Below the pieces are notes generated by a model. It ran no database searches. It was not told where the DNA came from and worked only from the letters and a program-made list of their open reading frames with translations. A stretch of DNA of 7,242 nt from positions 1 to 7,242 of the forward strand of contig JASFOS010000105.1 in assembly GCA_050116415.1 (NCBI GenBank), written 5' to 3'. Position numbers and translations under genes: made by a program. Every line of letters starts with the position of its first letter. The first letter of the stretch is position 1. Source of the DNA: JARRJY01 sp050116415. Its GTDB lineage: Bacteria; Pseudomonadota; Gammaproteobacteria; UBA6429; Thiohalophilaceae. This document shows, piece by piece, positions 1 to 6,222 of the stretch.

Positions 1-1
1 A

Positions 2-301
2 ACGTCACAATGGTATGTCAGCAACCTCCCGGCAGGTTTTATGCCTGACATGCAACGTAAAGCCATGATGCCGGCCAATTCAATGCCTGTAGAACACATG
101 GTTTTCAGTGACGGGTTATCATCCATATCGGTGTTTATTGAAAAAGAAATGGAAGGCAACAAGGATAACCTGATGGGAAGTTCTCGCATGGGTGCCGTCC
201 ACGCACATGGCCGGCAAGTCGATGGTTATCATGTTACCGTGGTCGGTGAAGCGCCGCTTGCCGCAATAAAAATGATCAGTGACGCGGTTCAACAAAAATA
301 A
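2..301 (+). CDS. rseB: Sigma-E factor regulatory protein RseB (MucB), C-terminal part; 5' end outside window
   Basis: The reading frame is open from the left edge and encodes the last 99 residues before a TAA stop. The start lies outside the window, so the internal ATG at 41 is not the true start. RseB is a periplasmic protein that binds the anti-sigma factor RseA (MucA), shields it from DegS-type cleavage and senses misplaced lipoprotein or LPS. The visible part fits its C-terminal domain: a W-Y-V-S-N-L-P-A-G-F strand near the edge, then M-P-V-E-H-M-V-F-S-D-G-L (codons at about 83-118) leading into S-V-F-I-E, and a closing V-V-G-E-A-P motif (240-254). These correspond to the W-x-V-x-x-L-P-x-G-F, P-I-E-x-x-x-Y-S-D-G-L and V-G-E-L-P segments of E. 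coli RseB. The full protein is usually a little over 300 residues, so about one third is present. rseC follows after 8 bp. The identification is firm; nothing can be said about the missing N-terminus. Confidence 0.93.
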   Translation, partial: TSQWYVSNLPAGFMPDMQRKAMMPANSMPVEHMVFSDGLSSISVFIEKEMEGNKDNLMGSSRMGAVHAHGRQVDGYHVTVVGEAPLAAIKMISDAVQQK

Positions 302-309
302 GGTGCCAC

Positions 310-762
310 ATGATTGAAGAAACGGCGACTGTTATTGGTTGTGAGCAAAACAGGGCAAGGCTCGAAGTTTTGCGCCAATCAACTTGTAATAGTTGCCAGG
401 CGAAAAGTGGCTGCGGCACAGCTGTACTTTCCAGGACCGTTGGCCAAAAAGTTAGCCAGATAACCGTTGAAAATACCCTCAACCTGCAGGTCGGCGACAA
501 AGTGATTATTGGCCTGCAGGAAAGTGCACTGTTAAGCGGTTCGTTTATCGTTTACCTGGTACCTTTGCTCATGATGCTGGTGTTCGCTATGCTCGGCCAA
601 TGGGTGAGTAACTTATTGTTGACTGAGGCATCGGAATTACTGGTTATTGGGTTTGCTATCGTTGGTTTTGTGCTTGCAATCAAACTAACGAGGCGTTTTT
701 CAAGAAAAATCAGCAATGACGCACGCTATCAGCCCGTGATGCTAAGAAAACTGATTAACTAG
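310..762 (+). CDS. rseC: SoxR-reducing/sigma-E regulatory protein RseC (MucC family)
   Basis: This is a 150-residue inner-membrane protein of the RseC/MucC family. Members are linked to sigma-E control and, in E. coli, to keeping SoxR reduced as part of the Rsx/RseC system; homologous domains occur in RnfF-like proteins. The soluble N-terminus carries four cysteines: C11, then the family cluster C26-x2-C29-x5-C35 followed by G-T. A short beta-rich stretch containing V-G-D-K-V (61-65) follows. Two hydrophobic spans lie at about 78-99 and 108-126, and a basic end (T-R-R-F-S-R-K) marks the likely cytoplasmic side. The ATG at 310 is preceded by AAGGTG (300-305), which overlaps the rseB stop, so the two genes are probably translated from one message. 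Its length and layout match the E. coli and Pseudomonas proteins. The family assignment is firm. The exact role here (sigma-E modulation, SoxR reduction or another redox task) is inferred from homologues and remains uncertain. Confidence 0.93.
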   Translation: MIEETATVIGCEQNRARLEVLRQSTCNSCQAKSGCGTAVLSRTVGQKVSQITVENTLNLQVGDKVIIGLQESALLSGSFIVYLVPLLMMLVFAMLGQWVSNLLLTEASELLVIGFAIVGFVLAIKLTRRFSRKISNDARYQPVMLRKLIN

Positions 763-796
763 ATTATTATTTTCCATTATTAGTTTAAGGTGAGTT

Positions 797-2218
797 ATGC
801 AGCTAATATCTAAACGCTCTTGGTTATTTTTATTTGTACTTGTAGCTATGCTTTTTAACGCCAGGTTAATGGCGAGTGAGCTACCTGATTTTACCAAGCT
901 GGCAGAAGATAATTCAGCAGCAGTTGTTAATATCAGCACTACCCAGAAAATCAAACGCTCAAACCGTTTTCCTCCCGGCATGGAGATACCGGAATTTCCG
1001 GAAGGGTCTCCCTTTGATGATTTTTTTAGACGTTTCTTTGGCGATGAAGGTGATGGCCCTGAAGAGTTTACCAATAAATCACTGGGTTCCGGTTTTATTA
1101 TTGATGATGGCGGTTACGTGGTAACCAATAATCATGTTATTCGTGATGCAGATGAAATTGTCGTCAGGCTCACGGATCGTCGTGAGTTAAAAGCCAAGGT
1201 TGTTGGCAGCGATGAACGCAGTGACGTGGCGGTTTTAAAAATTGATGCGGACAACTTGCCCACGGTCAAGATTGGCGAATCAAAAAATCTCAAGGTTGGT
1301 GAATGGGTCATGGCGATCGGTTCACCGTTTGGTTTTGACCATTCGGTTTCGGTCGGGGTAGTCAGTGCCATGGGACGAAACCTGCCCAGTGAGAATTACG
1401 TACCGTTTATCCAGACCGACGTGGCGATTAACCCGGGAAATTCCGGAGGTCCTTTATTCAACCTTGATGGCGAAGTTGTAGGTATTAACTCGCAGATTTA
1501 TAGCCGTACCGGTGGTTTCATGGGCTTATCGTTTGCGATACCCATTGATATCGCCATGGATGTGGTCAAGCAACTGAAAACCAAGGGCAAGGTATCGCGT
1601 GGCTGGCTGGGCGTATTAATCCAGGATGTTAACCGCGAGCTGGCTGAGTCTTTCGGTATGAAGCAACCCAGGGGTGCGGTTATCCTGCGCGTTGTCGAGG
1701 ACAGCCCCGCAGAAAAAGCCGGGTTCAAAGTCGGCGACGTGGTGGTGAATTTTGATGACCGCGAAATATATCGTTCATCGGACCTGCCACTGGCGGTAGG
1801 GCACACGGCGGTCAACTCCAGGGTCAAGGTGAAAGTGATCCGTGAAGGAAAAACAAAATCACTCTGGGTGAAGGTAGGCGAATTACCTTCTGAAGATGAA
1901 CTGGCCGAGGAAAGCGGTCAGCCACAGACAATGGAAATGGGGCGCCTGGGCATGGTGGTCGAGAACCTGTCTGCGCCGCAACGCGAGCGCAACAAGGTGG
2001 ATAATCGTGGCGTTATCATCAAGCAAATCAAGGAAGGCCCGGCTGCAGATGCTGGATTGCGCCGCGGCGATATCATCCTGATGTTGAATAACCAGGAAAT
2101 CAAGGATACCGGGCAATTTAACAAACTGGTCAAATCACTGCCCGAGGGCAAGTCGGTACCGGTGCTGATTCAGCGCAATGGTCGCCCCGAATTCCTGGCC
2201 CTGAAAGTTCCTGACTAG
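797..2218 (+). CDS. mucD: Periplasmic serine endoprotease, DegP/HtrA family (MucD type)
   Basis: This 473-residue protein is a secreted quality-control protease that degrades misfolded envelope proteins and, in Pseudomonas, restrains sigma-E (AlgU) signalling. A basic N-terminus and hydrophobic core (about 6-22) form a signal peptide with likely cleavage after A26 (L-M-A|S-E). The trypsin-fold domain spans about 33-260. Its catalytic triad is H113 (T-N-N-H-V), D143 (R-S-D-V-A-V) and S216 (N-P-G-N-S-G-G-P). A short acidic, Phe- and Pro-rich LA-loop region lies at about 57-92. Two PDZ domains follow: the first from R-G-W-L-G-V (268-273) to about 360, the second at about 379-470 with A-G-L-R-R-G-D-I-I. 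The ATG at 797 follows AAGG at 787-790 and gives a proper signal peptide. It lies 34 bp after rseC, and its stop overlaps the next start by 1 nt. Position beside rseB/rseC favours the MucD name over DegP or DegQ; all catalytic residues are present. Confidence 0.96.
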   Translation: MQLISKRSWLFLFVLVAMLFNARLMASELPDFTKLAEDNSAAVVNISTTQKIKRSNRFPPGMEIPEFPEGSPFDDFFRRFFGDEGDGPEEFTNKSLGSGFIIDDGGYVVTNNHVIRDADEIVVRLTDRRELKAKVVGSDERSDVAVLKIDADNLPTVKIGESKNLKVGEWVMAIGSPFGFDHSVSVGVVSAMGRNLPSENYVPFIQTDVAINPGNSGGPLFNLDGEVVGINSQIYSRTGGFMGLSFAIPIDIAMDVVKQLKTKGKVSRGWLGVLIQDVNRELAESFGMKQPRGAVILRVVEDSPAEKAGFKVGDVVVNFDDREIYRSSDLPLAVGHTAVNSRVKVKVIREGKTKSLWVKVGELPSEDELAEESGQPQTMEMGRLGMVVENLSAPQRERNKVDNRGVIIKQIKEGPAADAGLRRGDIILMLNNQEIKDTGQFNKLVKSLPEGKSVPVLIQRNGRPEFLALKVPD

Positions 2219-2454
2219 TGACAGGGCCGACATTTACGCTGTATGCGCGTTTAGGTTGTCATTTGTGTGAGGACATGCAACACCAGTTGCAGTCCTTGCA
2301 AGCGGAACGACCGTTTGCGCTCGAAGTGGTTGATATAGACAGTGATCCCGCGTTGGAGGCGCAATACGGTACACGTGTTCCGGTATTGCTGTCCGGGGAG
2401 ACCGAGATCTGCCAGTATTTTCTTGATAAACAAGCACTTCTACAGTATTTCTAG
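2218..2454 (+). CDS. Small glutaredoxin-like thioredoxin-fold protein (DUF836-like)
   Basis: This encodes a 78-residue protein with a minimal thioredoxin fold and no signal peptide, so it is probably cytoplasmic. The first strand, F-T-L-Y-A-R-L-G (6-13), leads directly into the redox motif C14-H-L-C17 followed by E-D-M. A V-V-D-I-D-S-D strand follows at 37-43, then the Y-G-T-R-V-P-V-L segment (50-57) with the expected cis-proline P55 facing the active site. A terminal hydrophobic helix ends the protein. This matches the short glutaredoxin-family proteins often found beside mucD or lepA in gammaproteobacteria. The start is GTG at 2218-2220, overlapping the mucD TAG by one base, with no clear Shine-Dalgarno, so translation is probably coupled to mucD. 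The first ATG in frame falls after the CxxC motif, so it cannot be the start. The substrate is unknown; disulfide reduction or deglutathionylation is a family-level guess. Confidence 0.85.
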   Translation: MTGPTFTLYARLGCHLCEDMQHQLQSLQAERPFALEVVDIDSDPALEAQYGTRVPVLLSGETEICQYFLDKQALLQYF

Positions 2455-2477
2455 CTTGGTTAATTTCCGTTACAATT

Positions 2478-2509
2478 CTCTATGCAGCCCGCTACATGGC
2501 TGCATAGAG
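2478..2509. repeat. Perfect 12-bp inverted repeat with 8-nt loop
   Basis: Bases 2478-2489 (CTCTATGCAGCC) pair perfectly with 2498-2509 (GGCTGCATAGAG) around the loop CGCTACAT. No U-tract follows, so it is not a standard intrinsic terminator by itself. It lies 23 bp after the glutaredoxin-like gene and just before a second hairpin with a T-run. It could protect the 3' end of the stress-block message, be part of a tandem termination signal, or be a protein-binding palindrome; the sequence does not decide between these. Confidence 0.8.
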
Positions 2510-2520
2510 CAATACCATTC

Positions 2521-2546
2521 GAGGCGCTTATTGTGGCGCTTTTTTT
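2521..2546 (+). terminator. Probable weak intrinsic terminator before lepA
   Basis: A short hairpin with a GCGC/GCGC core (2524-2527 with 2536-2539) can be extended outward by G-U, A-U and G-U pairs and is followed directly by seven T residues (2540-2546). Only four pairs are strong, so read-through is likely. The position, between the stress block and lepA, suits partial termination that lowers but does not abolish readthrough into lepA. The same bases also form a 7-bp direct repeat (GGCGCTT at 2523-2529 and 2535-2541), which could be coincidental. Confidence 0.5.
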
Positions 2547-2576
2547 CTGTATAAAGACTATTTTTTAGGAATATTT

Positions 2577-4382
2577 GTGAGCGATTTAAGTCACATCCGT
2601 AATTTTTCCATCATTGCACATATTGATCACGGCAAATCCACCCTGGCGGACCGCATTATCCAGGTGTGTGGCGGCTTGACGCAACGTGAAATGGCCGAGC
2701 AGGTGCTGGACTCCATGGACCTGGAGCGTGAGCGCGGCATTACCATCAAGGCCCAGAGTGTGACGCTGGACTACAAAGCCAGTGACGGTGAGACCTACCA
2801 GCTCAACTTTATCGATACCCCGGGGCATGTGGACTTTTCCTACGAAGTTTCACGCTCATTGGCTGCCTGTGAAGGGGCACTGCTGGTGGTGGATGCTTCG
2901 CAGGGGGTAGAGGCACAGAGTGTGGCCAACTGCTATACCGCCATCGAGCAGGGACTGGAAGTCGTCCCGGTGCTCAACAAGATTGACCTGCCTGCCGCCG
3001 AGCCGGAACGGGTCAGCCAGGAAATCGAGGAAATTATTGGCATCGAAGCGACTGACGCGACGCGGGTGTCCGCCAAAACCGGCGAGGGCATCGACCAGTT
3101 ACTGGAAGATATTGTGCGCCTGGTACCGTCACCCGAGGGGAACATTGATGCGCCGTTACAGGCGCTGATTATTGACTCATGGTTCGATAATTACCTGGGC
3201 GTGGTGTCCCTGATCCGCGTGGTCAATGGTTCAATCAGTAAAAAACAAAAGATTCGTATCATGTCGGTGGGACGTGACTACCAGGTTGATAACGTGGGCA
3301 TCTTCACTCCTAAACGCCGTGAAATGGATACCCTCAAGGCCGGCGAAGTCGGTTACATGATTGCCGGCATTAAGGAAATTGATGGTGCCCCGGTTGGTGA
3401 TACCATCACCGATGCTGGCAAACCCGCTGAAAATGCCTTGCCAGGATTTAAACCGGTACAACCCCGGGTATTTGCCGGCTTGTTTCCCGTCTCGGGTGAT
3501 GATTACGAAGATCTGCGCGAAGCACTGGCCAAGCTGCGCCTGAATGATGCGGCGCTGTTCTACGAGCCGGAAACCTCGACCGCACTGGGGTTTGGTTTTC
3601 GTTGTGGTTTCCTTGGCATGCTGCACATGGAAATCATCCAGGAACGCCTGGAACGCGAGTATGATCTGGACCTGATCACCACTTCTCCGACGGTTGTGTT
3701 CGAAGTGGAGGACACCAAGGGTGAGATTATCAAGATAGAAAATCCCTCGATGCTGCCGGAGCCCAATTACATCAAGGAAATTCGTGAACCGATCGTGCGT
3801 GCCAACATCCTGGTGCCACAGGAATATGTCGGTAATGTTATTACCCTTTGCGTCGAAAAGCGTGGGGTACAGAAAAAAATGCAATACCTGGGTAACCAGG
3901 TTTCGATCGAATACGAGATCCCGATGAACGAAATCGTACTTGATTTCTTTGACCGCCTGAAATCAACCAGTCGCGGCTACGCCTCGATGGACTACGAATT
4001 TGTACGATTCCAGCCCGCGGACCTGGTGAAACTCGATATCTTGATCAATGGCGACAAGGTCGATGCCTTGTCCAGTATCGTGCATCGTGACCAGTCTGTA
4101 TCGCAAGGCCGTGCATTGGCAGAGAGAATGAAGGAGATAATTCCGCGTCAGCAATTCGAGGTTGCCATCCAGGCGACCATTGGTGCAAAGATTATCGCCA
4201 GGACCAACGTCAAGGCGTTACGCAAGAACGTAACGGCAAAATGTTATGGTGGTGATATTACGCGTAAACGTAAACTGTTAGAAAAACAAAAAGCAGGTAA
4301 AAAGAGGATGAAACAGGTTGGAAGCGTCGAGATTCCACAGGAAGCCTTTCTTGCCGTGTTGAACACAGGAAAAGATAAATGA
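2577..4382 (+). CDS. lepA: Elongation factor 4 (LepA), ribosome-binding translational GTPase
   Basis: This 601-residue protein (E. coli 599) is the ribosome-dependent GTPase EF4/LepA, proposed to back-translocate stalled ribosomes and to help 30S assembly. The GTPase motifs are intact: G1 A-H-I-D-H-G-K-S-T (14-22), the switch I segment R-E-R-G-I-T-I (51-57), G3 D-T-P-G-H (80-84) with catalytic H84, G4 N-K-I-D (134-137) and G5 S-A-K (165-167). EF-G-like domains II, III and V follow to about 480. The LepA-specific C-terminal domain ends with the conserved K-K-R-M-K-Q-V-G block and a lysine-rich stretch. The start is GTG at 2577, with AGGA at 2567-2570 six bases upstream; it places I-R-N-F-S-I-I-A-H-I-D at the usual distance from the N-terminus. 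The stop overlaps the lepB start as ATGA. A 122-bp gap with hairpins precedes it, so it may be the first gene of a partly separate transcription unit. Confidence 0.98.
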   Translation: MSDLSHIRNFSIIAHIDHGKSTLADRIIQVCGGLTQREMAEQVLDSMDLERERGITIKAQSVTLDYKASDGETYQLNFIDTPGHVDFSYEVSRSLAACEGALLVVDASQGVEAQSVANCYTAIEQGLEVVPVLNKIDLPAAEPERVSQEIEEIIGIEATDATRVSAKTGEGIDQLLEDIVRLVPSPEGNIDAPLQALIIDSWFDNYLGVVSLIRVVNGSISKKQKIRIMSVGRDYQVDNVGIFTPKRREMDTLKAGEVGYMIAGIKEIDGAPVGDTITDAGKPAENALPGFKPVQPRVFAGLFPVSGDDYEDLREALAKLRLNDAALFYEPETSTALGFGFRCGFLGMLHMEIIQERLEREYDLDLITTSPTVVFEVEDTKGEIIKIENPSMLPEPNYIKEIREPIVRANILVPQEYVGNVITLCVEKRGVQKKMQYLGNQVSIEYEIPMNEIVLDFFDRLKSTSRGYASMDYEFVRFQPADLVKLDILINGDKVDALSSIVHRDQSVSQGRALAERMKEIIPRQQFEVAIQATIGAKIIARTNVKALRKNVTAKCYGGDITRKRKLLEKQKAGKKRMKQVGSVEIPQEAFLAVLNTGKDK

Positions 4383-5140
4383 ATATAGATTTTGCACTGA
4401 TCCTAGTAATCGGATCACTGGTTACAGGCGTTATTTGGCTGGTTGATCACTTATGGTTTGCCAGGAACAGAATCAGTGAAGGCGAGGAAAAACCAGAGCC
4501 TGTTGTTATCGAGTATGCCAAGTTTTTATTTCCCGTTTTCATTGTTGTATTGCTGCTGAGGGGCTTTATCGCCGAACCATTTCGTATTCCTTCAGGCTCG
4601 ATGTTACCCACGCTCGAGATCGGCGATTTTATCCTGGTGAACAAGTTTTCTTACGGTTTACGCGTACCTGTCTTGAATAATAAATTCATCGACATTGCTG
4701 ATCCGGAACGTGGCGATGTGATCGTATTTCGTTACCCTGAAAACCCGTCGATCGACTATATCAAACGTGTTGTCGGGGTACCGGGTGATAAGATCGCCTA
4801 CTATAATAAAGTACTCTATATTAATGACAAGCCGGCAGAACAACAGCCTGATGGCCAATACATGGTGGATTTTTATCCGTTCAAGCAGTTCATAGAAAGT
4901 TATGAGGATGTCACGCATAAGATCATCGTCAATAACGGGATACCGGCCGCTGATTTCGTCATCACGGTGCCAGAGAATAAATATTTTGTAATGGGGGACA
5001 ATCGCGATAACAGTCGTGATAGTCGCTACTGGGGCTTCGTGCCAGAACAGAACCTGGTGGGAAAAGCCTTTGTAATCTGGATGAACTGGCGCTGGGGCGA
5101 ATGGCCACAGTTAGGCAGGGTCGGTACTATAATTAATTAG
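4379..5140 (+). CDS. lepB: Signal peptidase I (leader peptidase)
   Basis: This 253-residue inner-membrane serine protease removes signal peptides from exported proteins, probably including MucD encoded upstream. Two membrane spans lie at about 3-22 and 49-64, separated by a charged cytoplasmic loop. The catalytic Ser-Lys dyad is S74 in the P-S-G-S-M-L-P-T motif (71-78) and K129 in Y-I-K-R-V-V-G-x-P-G-D (127-137). The conserved box E G-D-N-R-D-N-S-R-D-S-R (206-216) and W-G-F-V-P (218-222) complete the active domain. It is shorter than E. coli LepB (324 residues) and nearer the Pseudomonas form, reflecting a smaller periplasmic domain II. The ATG lies inside the lepA stop (ATGA, 4-nt overlap), with AGGA at 4367-4370 eight bases upstream, so the genes are co-transcribed and likely translationally coupled. 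The identification is firm. Confidence 0.97.
   Translation: MNIDFALILVIGSLVTGVIWLVDHLWFARNRISEGEEKPEPVVIEYAKFLFPVFIVVLLLRGFIAEPFRIPSGSMLPTLEIGDFILVNKFSYGLRVPVLNNKFIDIADPERGDVIVFRYPENPSIDYIKRVVGVPGDKIAYYNKVLYINDKPAEQQPDGQYMVDFYPFKQFIESYEDVTHKIIVNNGIPAADFVITVPENKYFVMGDNRDNSRDSRYWGFVPEQNLVGKAFVIWMNWRWGEWPQLGRVGTIIN
5128..5133 (+). promoter_or_regulatory. Candidate -10 element (TATAAT) upstream of the DUF4845 gene
   Basis: A perfect sigma-70 -10 hexamer lies at the very end of lepB, 34 bp before the next start codon. The best -35 match is poor: GCCACA at 5104-5109, three of six matches with an 18-bp spacer. Such AT-rich strings arise by chance, so this is only a candidate for an internal promoter driving the DUF4845-rnc-era-recO genes. 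Confidence 0.25.
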
Positions 5141-5155
5141 CATGCTACTGCTGAA

Positions 5156-5162
5156 AAGGAGG
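5156..5162 (+). promoter_or_regulatory. Strong Shine-Dalgarno site for the DUF4845 gene
   Basis: AAGGAGG is a full match to the anti-Shine-Dalgarno sequence, five bases before the ATG at 5168. It is the strongest ribosome binding site in the window and fixes the start. It contrasts with the weak or absent sites before rnc and recO. Confidence 0.85.
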
Positions 5163-5167
5163 GTGTA

Positions 5168-5542
5168 ATGAAACAAGTCGGTAAACAAAAGGGGATGACA
5201 GCTATAGGCTGGGTATTTGTGTTTGCGCTGATCGCCATCGTAACGCTGGTTACCCTGAAATTACTTCCCATTTATCTGGACGGCTTTTCCGTCAAGTCAT
5301 CACTGGCGTCGCTGGAAAATGAACATAATATCGGCAAAATGTCGCCATTAAAAATCAAAAGCATGCTGCTCAAGCGACTGGATATCAACATGGTCACCGA
5401 TGTTACCAAGGACGATATTTATATCGACAGGTCAAACGGCGCCATGACCATCGAAGTGGACTACGAAGTCAGGGAAAAACTGATCGGTAACCTGGATGTC
5501 GTTGTCATGTTCAACACATCGATAGAAGTACCAAGTAAGTAA
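5168..5542 (+). CDS. DUF4845 family small membrane protein
   Basis: This 124-residue protein belongs to the family found between lepB and rnc in many gammaproteobacteria; its function is not established. A basic N-terminus (M-K-Q-V-G-K-Q-K-G, 1-9) precedes one hydrophobic span at about 12-33, then L-L-P-I-Y-L-D (32-38) and a soluble domain of about 85 residues, predicted to face the periplasm. The K-G-M-T-A-I-G-W segment (8-15) resembles the processing site of type IV prepilins (G followed by M-T-x-I), but the glutamate usual at position +5 is replaced by glycine. The soluble part alternates charged helical sequence (40-70) with beta-like stretches (D-D-I-Y-I-D, M-T-I-E-V-D-Y-E-V). The ATG at 5168 has a very strong Shine-Dalgarno. 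The gene lies 27 bp after lepB, and its stop overlaps rnc by 1 nt (TAATG). I infer the family mainly from position and N-terminal pattern. Confidence 0.82.
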   Translation: MKQVGKQKGMTAIGWVFVFALIAIVTLVTLKLLPIYLDGFSVKSSLASLENEHNIGKMSPLKIKSMLLKRLDINMVTDVTKDDIYIDRSNGAMTIEVDYEVREKLIGNLDVVVMFNTSIEVPSK

Positions 5543-6222
5543 TGGAAAAACTGGATGCCCTCGACAAGCGTATAGGTTACACGTTTCAAGACAAACGGTT
5601 ACAAAAACTGGCGCTGACACATCGTAGTACATCCAGTAATAATTACGAACGCCTGGAATTTCTCGGCGACTCGATCCTGGGTTTCGTTATCAGCAAGGAA
5701 CTCTACCAGCGTTTTCCCAGGGCCCAGGAAGGGCAGCTCAGTCGTCTGCGCGCCAGCCTGGTAAAAGGTGATACGCTGGCATCCATTGCGCGGAAGCTGG
5801 AGCTAGGTGATTACCTGAGGCTCGGCAGCGGTGAACTTAAAAGTGGCGGTTATCGCAGAAGCTCAATACTGGCCGATACGTTTGAAGCCCTGATCGGCGC
5901 AGTCTACCTGGATAGCGATATCCAGCAGGCTGAGAAATTCGTGTTGCAGTTCTACGAGGAAAAACTCAAGGCTTGTGACCCTACAAAAGCTGAAAAAGAT
6001 CCCAAAACCCAGTTACAGGAAATCCTCCAGGCAGAAGCGGCTGCCTTACCCGTGTATAACGTGTTAAAAACCGGTGGCGAAGCACATAACCAGACCTTTG
6101 AAGTTGAATGTTATGTTGAAGAACGTAATTTAAAGCAAACAGCTACCGGTAGCAGTCGACGCAAGGCCGAACAGGCCGCGGCTAAAAAAATCCTGGAAAT
6201 TATTGCAGATGAACAAAACTGA
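5542..6222 (+). CDS. rnc: Ribonuclease III
   Basis: This 226-residue enzyme, the same length as in E. coli, cleaves double-stranded RNA. It processes the 30S pre-rRNA and some mRNAs and is magnesium dependent. The N-terminal endonuclease domain (about 5-145) contains the signature E36-R-L-E-F-L-G-D43-S-I-L. The catalytic acids are E36, E39 and D43, with D112 and E115 in the second motif S-I-L-A-D-T-F-E-A-L-I-G (108-119). The conserved E-L-K-S-G-G-Y-R-R segment lies at 98-106. A double-stranded RNA-binding domain follows from K-D-P-K-T-x-L-Q-E (152-160), through G-E-A-H-N-Q-T-F to G-S-S-R-R-K-A-E-Q-A-A-A near the end. The ATG overlaps the preceding stop by one base and has no good Shine-Dalgarno, so it probably depends on reinitiation after the DUF4845 gene. 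All catalytic residues are present. Confidence 0.98.
   Translation: MEKLDALDKRIGYTFQDKRLQKLALTHRSTSSNNYERLEFLGDSILGFVISKELYQRFPRAQEGQLSRLRASLVKGDTLASIARKLELGDYLRLGSGELKSGGYRRSSILADTFEALIGAVYLDSDIQQAEKFVLQFYEEKLKACDPTKAEKDPKTQLQEILQAEAAALPVYNVLKTGGEAHNQTFEVECYVEERNLKQTATGSSRRKAEQAAAKKILEIIADEQN

Noticed and set aside
765..770. TATTAT before mucD as a -10 element
   Set aside because: No acceptable -35 or sigma-E-type motif at proper spacing; the short gap is simply AT-rich, and mucD is close enough to rseC to share its message.
742..1074. A 110-codon minus-strand frame across the rseC-mucD junction
   Set aside because: It overlaps the mucD signal peptide and protease start, has low-complexity Ser/Lys sequence and no family resemblance.
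2342..2554. A 70-codon plus-strand frame running from the glutaredoxin-like gene into the gap
   Set aside because: It is out of frame with a gene that shows a clear thioredoxin fold, and its tail is the translated hairpin region.
2550..2555. TATAAA before lepA as a promoter -10
   Set aside because: Hexamers 16-17 bp upstream match the -35 consensus at only about two of six positions, so it is not listed as a feature.
3231..3884. A 217-codon open frame on the minus strand inside lepA
   Set aside because: It lies wholly within the strongly conserved lepA coding sequence, has no recognisable domain and reads like a complement of EF4 codons; long antisense frames are common here.
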